64,000 nucleotides of DNA from Ophiura sarsii (Eukaryota > Echinodermata > Ophiuroidea > Amphilepidida > Ophiuridae): positions 57,759,782 to 57,823,781 of the forward strand of contig CM069449.1 in NCBI GenBank assembly GCA_035610835.1, read 5' to 3'. Position numbers and translations under genes: made by a program. Positions 48,301-57,519 of this stretch are shown here, one piece after another. Every line of letters starts with the position of its first letter. The first letter of the stretch is position 1. The notes beneath the pieces are model-generated. The model did not search any database. It was not told the origin of the DNA and saw only the letters and a program-made list of their open reading frames with translations.

Positions 48301-49119
48301 GAAATTTTACGGCCTAAATCGGTATAATTACGGAGAAATCGATGAAATAACGTCGAATTACCGCGAATGGTGGTAACCACCGATATAGTTTGTGTACTAC
48401 TCAATGGGTACAGTTCACAGCATCTTGTGCGTTTAAAATAAGAACCATTACTTTGATATTTTGTGAAATGCCTTTATTTTATTTTATTTTTTACTTGAAT
48501 TTCATTGCAAATTTGTATTTAAATTGTTCTGAGCACCAACAACACATATTTATTTATAAAGAACTTTACATAGTTACTGCTCTTCACTTCACAGTCAATA
48601 ATAATTAACACCTGTGTTATTGTATGTGAGTTATACTTAAATACATTTCTATTTATCTACCATTTGTGTTACCAACAGGTTATCGAAGCGCAGGCTGTCA
48701 ATGACGATGATCTCAATGCACCTACTACCATACAGGTATTATAATTGCAATTGCTTCTTTAAATACAACATTTCATTTTAGTCGGTTCCAAATTAGCGAG
48801 AAATATGCATTTTTTATCTCTCGTTGCGTACAAGTAATCAAACTGTATGCGCACGGTGTGGCGTAATGTGCGACCTTGCCCTTCTGTAGGAAATTTGCTG
48901 CTGTTAGGAGTTCGCATATTTGGCACTGATTGAATTATAGATTATAATATTGGTCATTGTCTATGATAACATCTTAATAATTGTCCATATTTAGAGCCAA
49001 TCTGTTAATCATCACACATTGTGTGCTACCTTTATTTTTCCTAGGTACCAGTTTCCAAGATGAACCATCCTGAAGATATTACGGCTGTGGCAGAAATAGT
49101 ATTGCAGCTGCACACATAA
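39236..49119 (+). CDS. Gene B: nine-finger C2H2 zinc-finger protein, ten coding exons
   Basis: Predicted sequence-specific nuclear DNA-binding protein of about 658 residues. Exons: 39236-39397, 40124-40282, 42308-43032, 43470-43591, 44249-44466, 44934-45031, 45781-45943, 47542-47739, 48679-48735, 49045-49119. Every junction is GT-AG and phases agree. Residues 1-107 are Ser/Thr/Gln-rich, with a QQQHH tract. About 217-235 is Lys-rich (EKKQKKKKK...), a likely nuclear signal. Nine fingers span about 253-507, mostly with short linkers (SDRPFKC, SKERPFQC, TGEKPFLC, SGEKPFMC). The rest is Thr/Gln-rich with repeated TTAIQTLDPHT-like strings, as in transactivation regions. The ATG at 39236 is inferred: the frame stays open upstream to the acceptor at 39200, so an earlier start in another exon is possible. 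I cannot assign an orthologue. Confidence 0.88.
39702..39999. mobile_element. TIR element in gene B intron 1, 298 bp
   Basis: CAGGGCCGTA and TACGGGCCTG are inverted ends with one mismatch. ATTTT stands on both outer sides. The interior has G7 and C9 runs near the ends and two copies of TGCGCGCATAGCGCGCGAAA (about 39778 and 39893). CAGGG ends are hAT-like. Confidence 0.72.
40124..40282 (+). CDS. Gene B exon 2 (Gln/His-rich)
   Basis: 53 codons between CTTTCAG and CTGAG|GTGGGT, phase 0 at both ends. Encodes a Gln-rich stretch with HLQQLQDHQQQHHQE. Confidence 0.85.
40341..40685. mobile_element. hAT-like element in gene B intron 2, 345 bp
   Basis: A perfect 8-bp target duplication GCTTCAAG flanks it (40333-40340 and 40686-40693). 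Ends are CAGGGATAGCACT and AATGCGACACCTG, imperfect TIRs. The interior holds repeated AAGGGGTCC(C) strings. It lies 58 bases past the exon 2 donor. Confidence 0.8.
42308..43032 (+). CDS. Gene B exon 3 (Lys-rich region, fingers 1-3, most of finger 4)
   Basis: 725 nt, ending AAAAG|GTAAGT in phase 2. It encodes the linker, the Lys-rich patch, and fingers starting CDTCGRIC, CADCPWAF, CKECTQCF and CPVCEMSF. Finger 4 is split after SFK. Confidence 0.92.
43470..43591 (+). CDS. Gene B exon 4 (end of finger 4, finger 5)
   Basis: 122 nt. The first G completes the split Arg codon. Encodes SQNLRQHMILH and finger 5 CEYCKKAFARKDYLEMHARTH. Donor CATACAG|GTATGG, phase 1. Confidence 0.92.
44249..44466 (+). 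CDS. Gene B exon 5 (fingers 6 and 7, start of finger 8)
   Basis: 218 nt. The split Gly codon makes the HTG linker. Encodes CEFCDKTFLYKRYMLQH and CDLCGKAFGYKSGLRVH, then CDICNK of finger 8. Donor AATAAG|GTAAGA, phase 0. Confidence 0.92.
44505..44582 (+). pseudogene. Decayed partial duplicate of exon 5 within intron 5
   Basis: ATAAGTCTGGCTTGTGAGTG through TGTGACATTTGTAAC matches the last 77 bases of exon 5 (44390-44466), about 115 bases downstream. Read in frame it gives KSGL, a stop, V, then VGAVNCDICN against KSGLRV and VGAVYCDICN of the exon. It lacks a usable donor. Confidence 0.75.
44934..45031 (+). CDS. Gene B exon 6 (end of finger 8, most of finger 9)
   Basis: 98 nt. Encodes VFGDSCRMREHRVIH and SGEKPFMCQLCGNRFSH, with the Arg codon split by the donor CATAG|GTAGGT, phase 2. 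Confidence 0.92.
45032..45780 (+). repeat. About 140-bp tandem repeat filling intron 6, copied from the exon 6 donor region
   Basis: Five units spaced 135-160 bp; GAGACTATAC-like anchors lie at 45121, 45266, 45401, 45538 and 45698. Each unit contains TTCTC(T/C)(T/C)ATAGGTTAGGTA or AAG variants, which resemble the exon 6 end plus donor (TTCTCTCATAGGTAGGTATA). It also has CTCCAATTGGCAAGCCT and CTTTTTCATACTGACTCAAC, which occurs after the true donor too. The intron is therefore almost entirely repeat. Confidence 0.85.
45781..45943 (+). CDS. Gene B exon 7 (end of finger 9, start of C-terminal tail)
   Basis: 163 nt. Encodes SGLRLHLKTLH, completing finger 9, then an acidic and Gln-rich tail. The donor CAACAG|GTAAGG overlaps the TAA target duplication of the MITE that begins at 45948. 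Confidence 0.9.
45948..46191. mobile_element. PIF/Harbinger-like MITE abutting the exon 7 splice donor, 244 bp
   Basis: Ends are GGCTACATTAAAAAAAATC and GATTTTTTTAAGATAGCC. A TAA target duplication lies on each side (45945-45947 and 46192-46194). The second copy, 49952-50246, has the same ends and the same TAA duplication. A three-base TAA/TTA duplication fits PIF/Harbinger. The TAA here is bases +2 to +4 of the exon 7 donor. Confidence 0.8.
46749..46890 (+). mobile_element. TIR element of about 142 bp, copy 1 (intron 7)
   Basis: TATAGTCGGATTTATAATTG then AACGAAC at the left, and GTTCGTTCAATTATTGATTA then AACTATA at the right, are imperfect inverted ends. The interior has GCGCACAACCATTTTTAAGCG. 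The inverted second copy is at 52977-53122. Confidence 0.68.
47542..47739 (+). CDS. Gene B exon 8 (Thr/Gln-rich tail)
   Basis: 66 codons between CTGTCACAG and ACTATACAG|GTAGGT, phase 0. Repeats of the type AIQGLNPHT and AIQTLDPHT suggest an activation-type region. Confidence 0.85.
47944..48123. mobile_element. hAT-like element in intron 8, 180 bp
   Basis: CAGTGGTTCCCAACCTT and GGTTGGGAACAACTG are inverted ends well known from hAT (Charlie-like) elements. Flanking 8-mers ATTTAGAT and GTCTAGAT agree at six positions, consistent with an old 8-bp target duplication. No ORF. Confidence 0.8.
48199..48455 (+). repeat. Dispersed repeat, copy 2 (intron 8)
   Basis: Pairs with 873-1090. Shared strings are TTTGTGTACTACTCAATGGG and GTTTAAAATAAGAACCA. 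No clear terminal structure. Confidence 0.55.
48679..48735 (+). CDS. Gene B exon 9
   Basis: 19 codons between ACCAACAG and CATACAG|GTATTA, phase 0 (VIEAQAVNDDDLNAPTTIQ). Small, but both splice sites are good and the TTIQ ending repeats that of exon 8. Confidence 0.75.
49045..49119 (+). CDS. Gene B exon 10 (last coding exon)
   Basis: 24 codons and TAA after the acceptor TTTTTCCTAG. Ends DITAVAEIVLQLHT. A MITE begins 26 bases after the stop. Confidence 0.8.
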   Translation, partial: VPVSKMNHPEDITAVAEIVLQLHT

Positions 49120-49145
49120 AGAAAAAGGGTGTCTGTTCCTCTTAA

Positions 49146-49384
49146 CACTTTCCACGCGGCTATTAGTTTTACCATATACAAAACAGATTTTTCAGAAAAC
49201 TTTCCCAATTTTCAAAGTCTATCTCATGGATTACTGAACCAATACTGGGCATGTTTGTACTTATGTCATTGCATTTCTCATGGTGATTCCAAATATGGTA
49301 ATGAAATTCAATAATTTTGACATTTTTGAAACATTTTGTGAAATTTTGGAATGTTGTCTGCAGCCGCCTGCCGTATGGAAAGTG
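49146..49384 (-). mobile_element. piggyBac-like MITE in the 3' untranslated region of gene B
   Basis: TTAA (49142-49145), CACTTTCCACGCGGC, then the interior in reverse orientation to 14111-14348, then CCGTATGGAAAGTG and TTAA (49385-49388). Both target sites are perfect. The left TTAA lies 23-26 bases after the gene B stop codon, so the element is probably transcribed as part of the 3' UTR. Confidence 0.88.
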
Positions 49385-49500
49385 TTAAGGGCCTGTTCAT
49401 ACTCCCTTCATTGGGCGTCAAAACAATGTCAACCTTCATCCGCCGACGTCGAAATGCCACATGTCGAGAGTTTGAACCGGCCATGAAAAGGGAAGGTTAA

Positions 49501-49879
49501 AGGGGCATTGAGAGATACGTATGGGAGTGCGCCCTCAATTATCCTGGAAATCAGTTTTTTTGCATCAAAGTAATAATTAGGCATATACTTAATACCATCT
49601 GAAACAGTTTACCAACATTCGCCGTTTATCATATAAAATTTCATGATTTTCTTAGTTTCGATATTATCATATCGAAACTCAGGTGCTGAATTTCGAAAGC
49701 TATGCATCGTTTTACTCACGGACTTTCGCGGCAAATCTCAACCCGGAACTGCCGTTATTTGCTTATTTTGGCATGAAGGCGATGTCGGAATTGTATGACA
49801 TTTTGGATTTGGGCTATGTTGATGATTATCTTTATGTTATTTGCTGATTTAGTATATCGATACATCTCTCAATGCCCCT
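49501..49879 (-). mobile_element. TTAA-inserted MITE, second family, copy 2, 379 bp
   Basis: TTAA (49497-49500), AGGGGCATTGAGAGAT at the left, ATCTCTCAATGCCCCT at the right, then TTAA (49880-49883). GGGAGTGCGCCCTC near the left end matches the right side of 31297-31645 inverted. The interior has a perfect short palindrome TTTCGATATTATCATATCGAAA. Confidence 0.85.
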
Positions 49880-49951
49880 TTAAATTAAAGGTTTTGTTTG
49901 TTGTGGTCAGTCAATGTTGCTTTTAAAAATATGGTCAGTCTGGCTATTTAA

Positions 49952-50246
49952 GGCTAAATTAAAAAAATCTTTTGTCTCAAAGCTCTTCAGTTTTTCAAAA
50001 CCTAATGCGGAATGCTATTTTTTTAAAGTTTTTATTTTTATTTTTTAAATATAAAATATTGAAATCCTTGTAAAAGTGACTTTGTATTTAAAATGATGTG
50101 ATCAATGAAAATCTGAGAAATTTTTGTGGATTATTTTTTTGAAAAAAAAAGAAGAAAACAAATTCAAGAATTTTGTTTTTCTAATACGCATCAATAAACT
50201 AACGCACGCGGGAGCTTTGAGACAAATGATTTTTTTAAATTTAGCC
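49952..50246. mobile_element. PIF/Harbinger-like MITE, second copy, 295 bp
   Basis: TAA duplications at 49949-49951 and 50247-50249. The TIR is about 34 bp: GGCTAAATTAAAAAAATC with TTGTCTCAAAGCTC inward, against GAGCTTTGAGACAA and GATTTTTTTAAATTTAGCC. The intact TIR confirms the ends of the 45948 copy. Confidence 0.85.
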
Positions 50247-51039
50247 TAATAAAAGTGAAGAAAGTCATATGCACAGACATTCTCTTAATACATATTTTCT
50301 CTAATTCTGCAGACCTATGCACTTTTAAAACAAAGTTGAGTCGATTTGAAGTGGAGAGGAAATGCTGACTTCACAATATTCTATTCAAAAGTACTGTTAT
50401 CGCTATAATCACTATACTATGCACAAACGCACTATAGTCATTTAGTCATAATGCTTTTCTGGTTATGAGGGCAATTTTAACACGAATGATTGTAATGAGA
50501 GAATTTAAAACATGAAGATGCCTCCAAAAAAGAAACATATTTTATAGTATAATATTAATAATGAGAATTCTTTGCATTCAAGTCTAAAAGAAGAGAAAGA
50601 TGCTACCCATCACATCATGATCAATGACATTAGCTAGTAAAACTTTAGGCAAATCACTTATTGTACGATTCTTGCTTAGTTTTAGTGGTGAAATAAAATT
50701 AAGCCACTTTTAGAGCTTTGTTAACAAACATCACACAACTCTTTGTTACCTTGTTTGTTTTCCCTAGTTTAGTTTCTTTGTTGTGTGGGGGTTTTCTTTT
50801 TTTCGGAGAGGGTAAACTGCAAGATAACCCACTACATCCAAACATGAAAATGATCCGTTTTTTACACAAATGTGACATGATCAAGTGAGATGAGTCGCAT
50901 GTCAGCAGTCTTAATTTTGACATTTGTCCATCATCTAAAAGAAGGTGGAAAATGCTACAGTATAAATGGTCCATACCCAACGTTGGACCGCGGGCACGTG
51001 TGGTCCAACGAATACATTCTCGCTCCACAATACAAAAGT

Positions 51040-51260
51040 TGTGCGTTAGAGTCCCGTTGCAGCCAGCATGTTGTGTCCTTGGGCAAGGCACTTTACCGTG
51101 CTTGCCACTCTTCACCCAGGTGTATAATTGGGTACCGGCATTAATTCATGTTGGAAAGTAAACAGGACTCGCTGTGCGGGAGGAGTGGCGAACCACCCTC
51201 CACCAAAATTACATGGGGGAGTCTGGCCCAAACACTAATGAAAGAGAGATGGGCACTCCG
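51040..51260 (+). mobile_element. SINE-like or LINE-tail repeat
   Basis: TGTGTCCTTGGGCAAGGCAC followed by TTTACC, then CTCTTCACCCAGGTGTATAA and GGGTACCGGC, is a word order that I recognise from interspersed SINE/LINE 3' regions of fish and marine invertebrates. No promoter boxes or target duplication were resolved, so the class is uncertain. Confidence 0.45.
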
Positions 51261-51299
51261 TGGCGAGTCTTTACTTTTACTTTATATCCAACTAAAATT

Positions 51300-54200
51300 G
51301 AACTCCCAATGTTTTATGTTACAAACAATTTACCAACTGAGAAAACAAAGTAAAATATAGAGTTTGTCACTTCTTTTTACCTATAACTCAAAATCAATAT
51401 TCCCGACGTACAACTCATTCCGCTTGTTCGCGTCACAAATGACGATGATCCCGTCACAAATGATGATCTGTTCAAACTGACCGGAAACCGAAGAAAATGA
51501 GGGAAAGAAAACAAGATCGACTGATCGACCCTCCTGGATTTTTTCACTGCAGGGCAAACAAACATTTTTATTTTGCCACATCGATCATAGCGAGTGACCT
51601 CTTTCTCTTCATTTAGATTTGTACACAAAGAATTCTCAATATTATGTCTACAAAACAATCCAGATGACCCTATTCAAGGTATTTTATTGTAATATTCTGT
51701 ATATTTTGCAAGCTAATTGTTATGCCTATATCATAATATGGTGGTGAATTAGTCCAAAATGAATTGCTCACAATTTCAATTTTTCATAAAGCTGATAATT
51801 TCTACATTTTGTTATTCCTTTCTGTTAGCTATTTTTAGTATGGTGTGCCAGGAATATTGTTAATTCATTGTGTTGTATGAAGTATCAGTTAAATCCAATA
51901 CAGAGACATTGAAATAGTAATGGGGAGGGGAATTGTTACAGATAACTGAAAATAGACCTATTTAATACTGTTTTATATGCCTAACACAAAAAGTTTGTGT
52001 CCAAGTGCTTGGGGTGGGGGCTAATTCAAATTCAATAATCTGTACTGTAAATCTAAGATATACATTAAGCAAGTACATTTATGATTTATTCCCCCGTATT
52101 TAGACACCTCATTTATTAAAATTGAGTGGATACTTTTAACGTTATGATGCTTTAAGTAACTACTAATAATGAGAAGAAAAAGTTGTTTCAAATTGAGTTT
52201 TCCATGGGATAGATGATATCATTGCTTTGTGTGAGCTATGAAGTGATTATTTATGTGTGACACCCAATGCATTTACATCATACTATTAAAATTGTTTTGT
52301 TTTTTTTACAAATGGTATTTTTGTTTAGGAAGGGTTTTGGGAACATCTTTGCACTCAATGTGAGCTCTAAAAAATATGTGGGTTATGCCACAATGGATTT
52401 CTTTCTTCTATGTTTTTAGGCTCAGTTTGTTGGCATATGAAAAAAAAGAGTCGAACCCTCAGGTATTAAGATTTGTGCAAGGATCCAGTAGGCAGTGCTC
52501 ATTGACAAGCAGGCAAAGTTGTGTCATACTAATCAACAACAAAAAAATTCTTTCGCAGTCTAGCATGCTTAGCATGATTACTGTGTCAACATGGCTTTCC
52601 CCAAAACACAGACAGTGCCAAAAATGTGATGAAGTAATTAAAATTGGAAGGTCATCTGATCCCCCTTCTAATACATGGTAGAGATAGGCCACATATGAAA
52701 AAGAAGTTGAATCTCGGCTAAAACTTACACACATGTTATATGAATATTAAAGGGTCTTAACGAAAAACGAGAGAGGACTGAAGTCACATCAATTGTGCTA
52801 CATGTACTTGCAACAGGATTTCCTTTAAAAAAAACATCGTTTAACAATGTGGTTAGGCTTTCATTGAAATGGAATGGGAACCAGTAGACACTGGTCATAA
52901 AAGTAATTATTATAGAAGTCATGTGATGAAATAAAAATATGCTGGTAGTGCTCAAGAAATCTTCTTTGACACTATCTATAGTTTGATTAAAAATTGAAAG
53001 AAGACATGCACGAAGCACAAAGATGACCGCGCCAAAAATGATCACGCTTATGGTTGTGTGCGTTTAACGCAATATACAGAATATGCTCTTCTTATGTCTG
53101 TTCAATAATAAATCCGACTATAGTCCAATCAATGATTGTCCATATTGTGTGTAAATATCTCACTATATTTTTCATTTCACTTCGCAGAAACCTGAATGCA
53201 CTGATTGGTTAAATGATCAACAGATCGTATATATTATTGTACAATTGATGATGTAAATAGTAGAATGATACGAGTGCTAGAATATTTGTTTGAACCAATG
53301 TGATATGTTATTAAATGGTATTACAACATTAAAGTTTGTGAATCCAGAAATGTGAAATTTATGTTCTACCATTTGCTATTTTGTTTGAAGTCAAAAAGTT
53401 TTTAAAAAAAAGTGTTGGCATAATTATTACATTTTTTAATCTCCTGTATTTTGGATATTTTGTGATATGTTCGTATCGTGTTACATGTCAATGGAAAGCG
53501 GTATGTGTTCATCTGTCCAGTTATATTGATAGCACATTTGTAGCAATCACTTGTTTCAGTGCTCAGCCACTTGCTTAAGAATATGGAGAGTCCTCAATCT
53601 TAATATGCCAAATTCACCACTGCTGTGCTTGAAAGAACAACTCTGCTGTTTTTTCAACAGGCCAGAAATAAGCACCCGCTCGCCTGGCCATGGGGGGAAA
53701 TTACGTGCCGGGCAGGTAAAAGTGCTGGCAGGTAGCTTTTTTCAAACTCAAAGATTCCTTAATGTTCTTGTGGGTTGGGAAACAATTTTGGGCAGGTAAT
53801 TTTTTTATTGGGCTGGTAACTTTTAGAAGCTACCTGCCTGACTGGCTGGTACCAAAAAATATATAGTTCCAGGGCTGTTTTTCAATGAAGGGTTTCATTG
53901 GCTACCACAGTATTGAGAGATGCTCTATTGATTTCGAGGACAAAACATAGTAGCAGTGGTGTGTTGGCACATTTTAATTGAAACCATCCCATATTTTTAA
54001 ATGTGTGGCTTCAGACACAAGTGATTGCTGCAAATTTGATGTCATTGCAAAGACATCAGCTGATTGAACATCTTCTAACTAACTTTTTTGAAGGTTTAAA
54101 TCTTTAGTCTATAGTTTTATCAATTCCAAATTTGTGAGAAATGTACCTCTCTGTACGCAAAAGTAATTCAAGTGTACATGCATTATTCTGGCACACGCGA

Positions 54201-54490
54201 GCGTCGCTCATAGGGTTCATAATGCGCCAAACGTTTTGCACACTCGCCCTCTTGTGTATTCATTTGCTTCAGTAAATGGGTTTGCTAATTTGGATTGAAT
54301 AAACTAATAGGTGTACTTAAGGGTTGAAATTTGTTCAATGACAACATCCCAGGATGGACTTTTAAAAGGCAAAAGAAACAATACATTAATGGGCAACCAA
54401 CGTTTCGGTATGGAAAAACAAGTCCTTTAAAAGTTAATAACACAACTGACTTGACCGACCGGCATAGGCTTTACAATGATTGTACTGCAC
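51300..54490. other. No gene recognised between gene B and the next elements
   Basis: Only short frames with no protein-like features. The gene B 3' UTR may extend some way in. I could not choose a polyadenylation signal: AATAAA occurs near 50690 among several A/T-rich sites. Contains the TIR element at 52977-53122. Confidence 0.4.
52977..53122 (-). mobile_element. TIR element of about 145 bp, copy 2
   Basis: Reverse orientation to 46749-46890. Ends read TATAGTTTGATTAAAAATTG and CAATAATAAATCCGACTATA, with GCGTGATCA and ACAACCATAAGCG on the reverse strand inside. Confidence 0.65.
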
Positions 54491-54500
54491 AGAAGTATTA

Positions 54501-54760
54501 AAGGCATATTATGCGATCTTTTCCATGGGACGCCCTTTGTCCTTTCTTTTTTTTTGAAGGCAAATTTTCTTGCAGATTTACATTTGTGCTCATAAATATG
54601 TTCCGAGCGATACGATTCCAAATTACTTCAAAATCATGGTTTAAAGGGTTAAAAATAGATTGTCCTGCTACTGCAGGACAGTTGTTTATTTTCATTCTAA
54701 ATTAACTCTAAAACCATGATTTCGAAAGTAATCAGGAATTGTATCACCCTGTAACTCGGA
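54501..54760 (+). mobile_element. Palindromic MITE family, third copy
   Basis: AAAGGCATATTATGCGATC start, CTTGCAGATTTACATTTGTG, central TGTCCTGCTACTGCAGGACA, then GTATCACCCTGTAACTCGGA. The structure is the same as 5639-5933; the right end is not clear. Confidence 0.6.
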
Positions 54761-54996
54761 CTGTATTATCATGTATTAAAAACAGGGAGGTCAAAGTTTA
54801 CCCCCTACCCCAAGTTCATGAAATGGTTTTTTAAAAATCTGAAGAATATCCTGAAATAGAAAGCAAAATCTAAACTTTCTGAACTAACTGTGAAATAGCT
54901 TAGAAATGCCCTGGAGAGCATTCACCTATTCCAAATCTCACACCCGTAAGATCCTCTGCTCACTTTGCGCTTGATACGCTTAAAAAGTAGTATATA

Positions 54997-55784
54997 CAGG
55001 GTGTCCCAAAAGTTTGAACACCTTTTCAAAACATGATATTCCGGTTAAATAATTTGCAGTATAAAAATAAAATTACATTTGGTAGAGAAGAATTATTTTG
55101 ATACCAAACTTACAATAACAGCTATCTTGCCAAAATACAGACGAAGTTCCCCAAACTGCACTTTCATAAAAAAGCAGAGTATCGTAATGAGCTGAATGAA
55201 GTCAAGGATGCGACAAAGGGAAAGAGGTTAGGAAGAGAAAAAAGGTTCTCTGCAATGATTCTTTTTAATTTCAGATTGATATAGTCCTTATAATTATGAA
55301 CATTATTAATGTTGTGCACAACTTTGAATTAAGTGAAAACCTTTTTGAACAAAATCCCACATGAATGGAATTGTGAAGAACACGCTGCATATGAATTCAG
55401 TGACTCCAGCAAATCATAAAACCAGTAGCGTAGCGAGTGGGGGGCGGGTGGGCGAACTGCCCCCGGAGGGGAAAAAATTGCAAAATGGGGACGAAAAGGG
55501 CGGAAAATCATGTTAAATCAGCCGTTTTTTGACCTGGTTTCTTTGAAATAGGGACCGTTATGGGGATATATGGGATCTTGACCCCTCGGAGTGGCTGGGC
55601 TGGCTACGCGGCTGCATAAACACGGTAGCGTGTTGCGAGTTGTGGCGGCCAAACCTTTCAGCGTGTATTTTATACGAGTCCTCAAAAAGGAGTCATGTTT
55701 AGTACCAAAATGATTCTACTGGACTTATTTTAAGAGAAATACAAATCTTTAAAATAATGTTTTCACAACTTTTGGGACACCCTG
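54997..55784. mobile_element. Mariner-like TIR element, 788 bp, with a nested element
   Basis: CAGGGTGTCCCAAAAGTT at the left and AACTTTTGGGACACCCTG at the right are exact inverted ends, flanked by TA (TATA) on both sides. This TIR and TA target fit Tc1/mariner elements. No transposase is left. A second element (55423-55614) is inserted inside. Confidence 0.82.
55423..55614. mobile_element. hAT-like element nested in the mariner-like element, 192 bp
   Basis: CAGTAGCGTAGCGAG and CTGGCTACGCGGCTG are imperfect inverted ends. Flanks CATAAAAC and CATAAACA are a near-identical 8-bp duplication. Confidence 0.62.
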
Positions 55785-56060
55785 TATATATTTGGGTCTG
55801 CAAGTAGCCAACACCTGTTTAGCGATCGCCTCCGATACTGACTGCTTCACTGGCCCTTTTATTGGTACAGCTATATTGTTGGTGTGTCCAAAGGGAGGCC
55901 ACGTGTGACTTTCATTGGGGGGGGGGGGGGGGCGGTCCCCAATTGTATATAGCCTGACTAGTCCTACTCTATCCATAAAACATTAATAAAAACTTATAAA
56001 TTTTCTGAAAATTAAGCAATTTGATGAACTAATGTATAGACTCCGAAATCTACTGGAAGC

Positions 56061-56254
56061 CAGGGGCGGACTGGCCACTGTGGCGTTGTGGCGATCGCCA
56101 CATGGGCCGCTTGGTTTTGGGCCTCTCAGGCGGTTACTCAAATTTTGTGGCCGTGCGAAAATTTGTGACTGTGCGAAATTTTGTGACTGTGCGAAATTTT
56201 GTGACCGTGCGAAAATGTGTGACTGTGCGAAATCGTGCGATTTTTTTTTACCCT

Positions 56255-56289
<35 letters not shown>

Positions 56290-56446
56290 ACTTACGTGAA
56301 ATTCACGAGGTGACTGACTTGAAAAAAATTGGGGCAACCTTTTACGAAAATTTACTACCGGGACGACATACTTCTGCCTGACATGGTCAAAAAGGGCCGC
56401 TTTAATAATTTTGCCACGGCCGCTTTCAGGTCCCAGTCCGCCCCTG
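56061..56446. mobile_element. hAT-like element with perfect 8-bp duplication, 386 bp
   Basis: CAGGGGCGGACTGG and CCAGTCCGCCCCTG are exact inverted ends. The duplication is CTGGAAGC at 56053-56060 and 56447-56454. The interior has five GTGCGAAA(A)TTTGTGAC-type short repeats (56150-56240) followed by a C34 run (56256-56289). No transposase. Confidence 0.88.
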
Positions 56447-56653
56447 CTGGAAGCTAAACAAATGAGGGGCCGAGCGCAGGGCTGTCAACTCTCCCGCATT
56501 AGGCGGGAGTCTCTCGCCTAGACACTCTTTCTCCCGCACTCCCGCCTATCATATAAAATCTCCGCCTCAACATTTCCAAGTCAGTCTGTGATTTTGTCAA
56601 TATTATATTTTTACTGTGATTTGTCGATCTGCATTAAATGCAAAAAGTAACAA

Positions 56654-56669
56654 CGCCCCCGGCTGACTC

Positions 56670-56709
<40 letters not shown>

Positions 56710-56726
56710 AATTGCGCCACGGAGGT
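56654..56726 (-). tRNA. tRNA-Asn(GTT)-like pseudogene
   Basis: On the minus strand, TGGCGCAATTGGTTAGCGCG is a D arm with A box, TTCGGCTGTTAACCGAA an intact anticodon arm with GTT, and GGTGGTTCGAG the start of the T arm with B box. This is very close to animal tRNA-Asn. The T stem (GGTGG against CAGCC) and the acceptor stem have mismatches, so it is probably a pseudogene or SINE head. A T5 run follows about ten bases downstream. Confidence 0.6.
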
Positions 56727-57519
56727 GATCATTGTGATCATTACTAGGCTGTTTTGGTTTGTCATGTTCACTCGTACACTTCCCCGTACACTTTCTTGCA
56801 AAGTCGGGCATCGTTTTTTCTCAAATGTTGCTTGCATATTGCCTTTGCTGTCGCCTTTAATACATGTGCTGTTACTTGAACTTGGAACCAACGTTTAATT
56901 TGAACTGTCTATTTTCAATAAAAAATACTCCAATACGGGAAAAAAATCAGAAAAGCTCACAGACAACAAATAAGAACATCATTTTACTCGACCTAGAATT
57001 TCAATCACGTATTTCAATCATCGGCAAAACCCGATGATGTGAGTGACGTCATTTAATGAGCTCATTAGCATAATTTATGTCCGTGAAATATACAATAGGG
57101 TTTGGTAGTGGCCAGTGACCATTTTTAGATACATCGAAACAATCAATCTTTTGATCGATGATATAGCACATACATAGTTTAGGTTTCACTGATAACTCCT
57201 CGATTAAATGAAGGTCAGATGAAAGACATGTTAGAAATGAGGTATGAGAACTATATATAATTAGGCTTAGCATTTCATTCTTTTCGTGATCGTGGAAACG
57301 TCATAAACTCATGAAATTTAAAATAAGCTTACTCAACTGTACATCAATCATATATCATTCCTGGAAGGTGGACAAATATGCCCACTGATTTGGGGGCCAA
57401 ATTCGCCAACCAATACAAATTGCGTAATAACTTCACTATTTTTCAATAATTGTTCCAATGGAGCACAAATAGGGTAAGCTTTAGAATACCCTACCATTTG
57501 TAGACCTCGCTGTGTAAGT

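Noticed and set aside
50699..51115. 138-codon minus-strand frame
   Set aside because: It runs antisense through the SINE-like repeat, and its sequence is explained by that repeat.
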